Assembly: GCF_900589395.1 (NCBI RefSeq)
Contig: NZ_UUIS01000001.1
Coordinates: 330,460 to 394,459, forward strand
DNA: 64,000 bases
Direction: 5' to 3'
DNA from: Pseudomonas viridiflava
GTDB lineage: Bacteria; Pseudomonadota; Gammaproteobacteria; Pseudomonadales; Pseudomonadaceae
The translations under genes and the position numbers were made by a program. The notes under the pieces were generated by a model. The model had not been told where the DNA came from, did not search any database, and saw only the letters and a program-made list of their open reading frames with translations. Positions 63,780 to 64,000 of the stretch are shown piece after piece; the stretch's first letter is position 1; each line of letters begins with the position of its first letter.

Positions 63780-64000
63780 CGCAACTTCTCCGCGACACGC
63801 ATGACGGCGCTGCGCGAGCGCGGGTTGGCACGGGTTTCGGTTTCGGAAGCGAACTGCGCCTTGCCGATCAGGCGAATTTTCGGCTCGAAGGGCACGGATT
63901 TGATCGGCAGGTTGCGCGGCAGGTTGTCGGCTTCACCCTTGACCAGCTTGCGCATGAACAACTTGACGATGCGGTCTTCCAGGGAGTGAAAGCTGATCAC
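63776..64000 (-). CDS. rsmH: 16S rRNA (cytosine-1402-N4)-methyltransferase RsmH (MraW), C-terminal part
   Basis: The 74 residues visible ([17 protein letters not shown] segment first, then [16 protein letters not shown] and the [14 protein letters not shown] end) match the conserved C-terminus of RsmH. The gene continues upstream beyond the window edge. RsmH methylates the P-site region of 16S rRNA and normally opens the dcw cluster after mraZ. Confidence 0.95.

Overview
The window is chromosomal DNA of a Pseudomonas, most like the P. putida/P. fluorescens side of the genus. The gene order follows the P. aeruginosa PA4350-PA4420 block as I recall it: olsBA, argP/argO, sodB-bifA, icmP, colRS, groESL, fxsA, ampG, yajQ, panE, argJ, secA, lpxC and the division/cell-wall (dcw) cluster. 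Base composition is GC-rich. No tRNA, rRNA, CRISPR array or complete insertion sequence is visible.

Layout. (1) 1-7.8 kb: ornithine-lipid synthesis (olsB end, olsA), acpH, an ArsR-type regulator with an old-yellow-enzyme reductase, a repeat-rich unknown protein, a membrane coiled-coil protein, an extended SDR, and the divergent argP/argO pair. (2) 8.0-12.6 kb: sodB, the c-di-GMP phosphodiesterase bifA and the imelysin lipoprotein icmP. (3) 12.7-19.9 kb: an inserted type VI secretion cargo island. It encodes a DUF4123 adaptor, a 1152-residue VasX/BTH_I2691-type pore-forming effector and a DUF6708 putative immunity protein, followed by a MITE-like element and a second DUF6708 gene. A leader of about 126 bp is duplicated in front of the adaptor and of the second DUF6708 gene. 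(4) 20.0-24.3 kb: di-haem lipoprotein, second imelysin, DUF1513 protein and a PspA-like protein, which together with icmP look like a periplasmic iron-linked set split by the island. (5) 24.6-28.4 kb: inaA, a methyltransferase and the ColRS two-component system, with a ColR-like box upstream of the methyltransferase-inaA operon. (6) 28.5-42.3 kb: groESL, fxsA, a HugZ-type protein, an SDR, a DUF481 outer-membrane protein, an alkyltransferase-like protein, ampG, an MscS channel, yajQ, panE, an orphan histidine kinase, a cobalamin adenosyltransferase and a MutT-ThiE fusion. (7) 42.4-47.2 kb: argJ, secA, dciA. (8) 47.4-64.0 kb: the dcw cluster read on the minus strand as rsmH-ftsL-ftsI-murE-murF-mraY-murD-ftsW-murG-murC-ddlB-ftsQ-ftsA-ftsZ-lpxC, mostly with overlapping genes, closed by a strong terminator.

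Most genes are ordinary core genes. The parts most worth follow-up are the T6SS island with its duplicated leader and spare DUF6708 gene, the structured MITE-like element (and a short relative upstream of colR), the repeat protein at 3.3-4.1 kb, and the operator array and apparent transporter remnant around the ArsR/reductase pair. Product names rest on recognised motifs and synteny, not on database searches.
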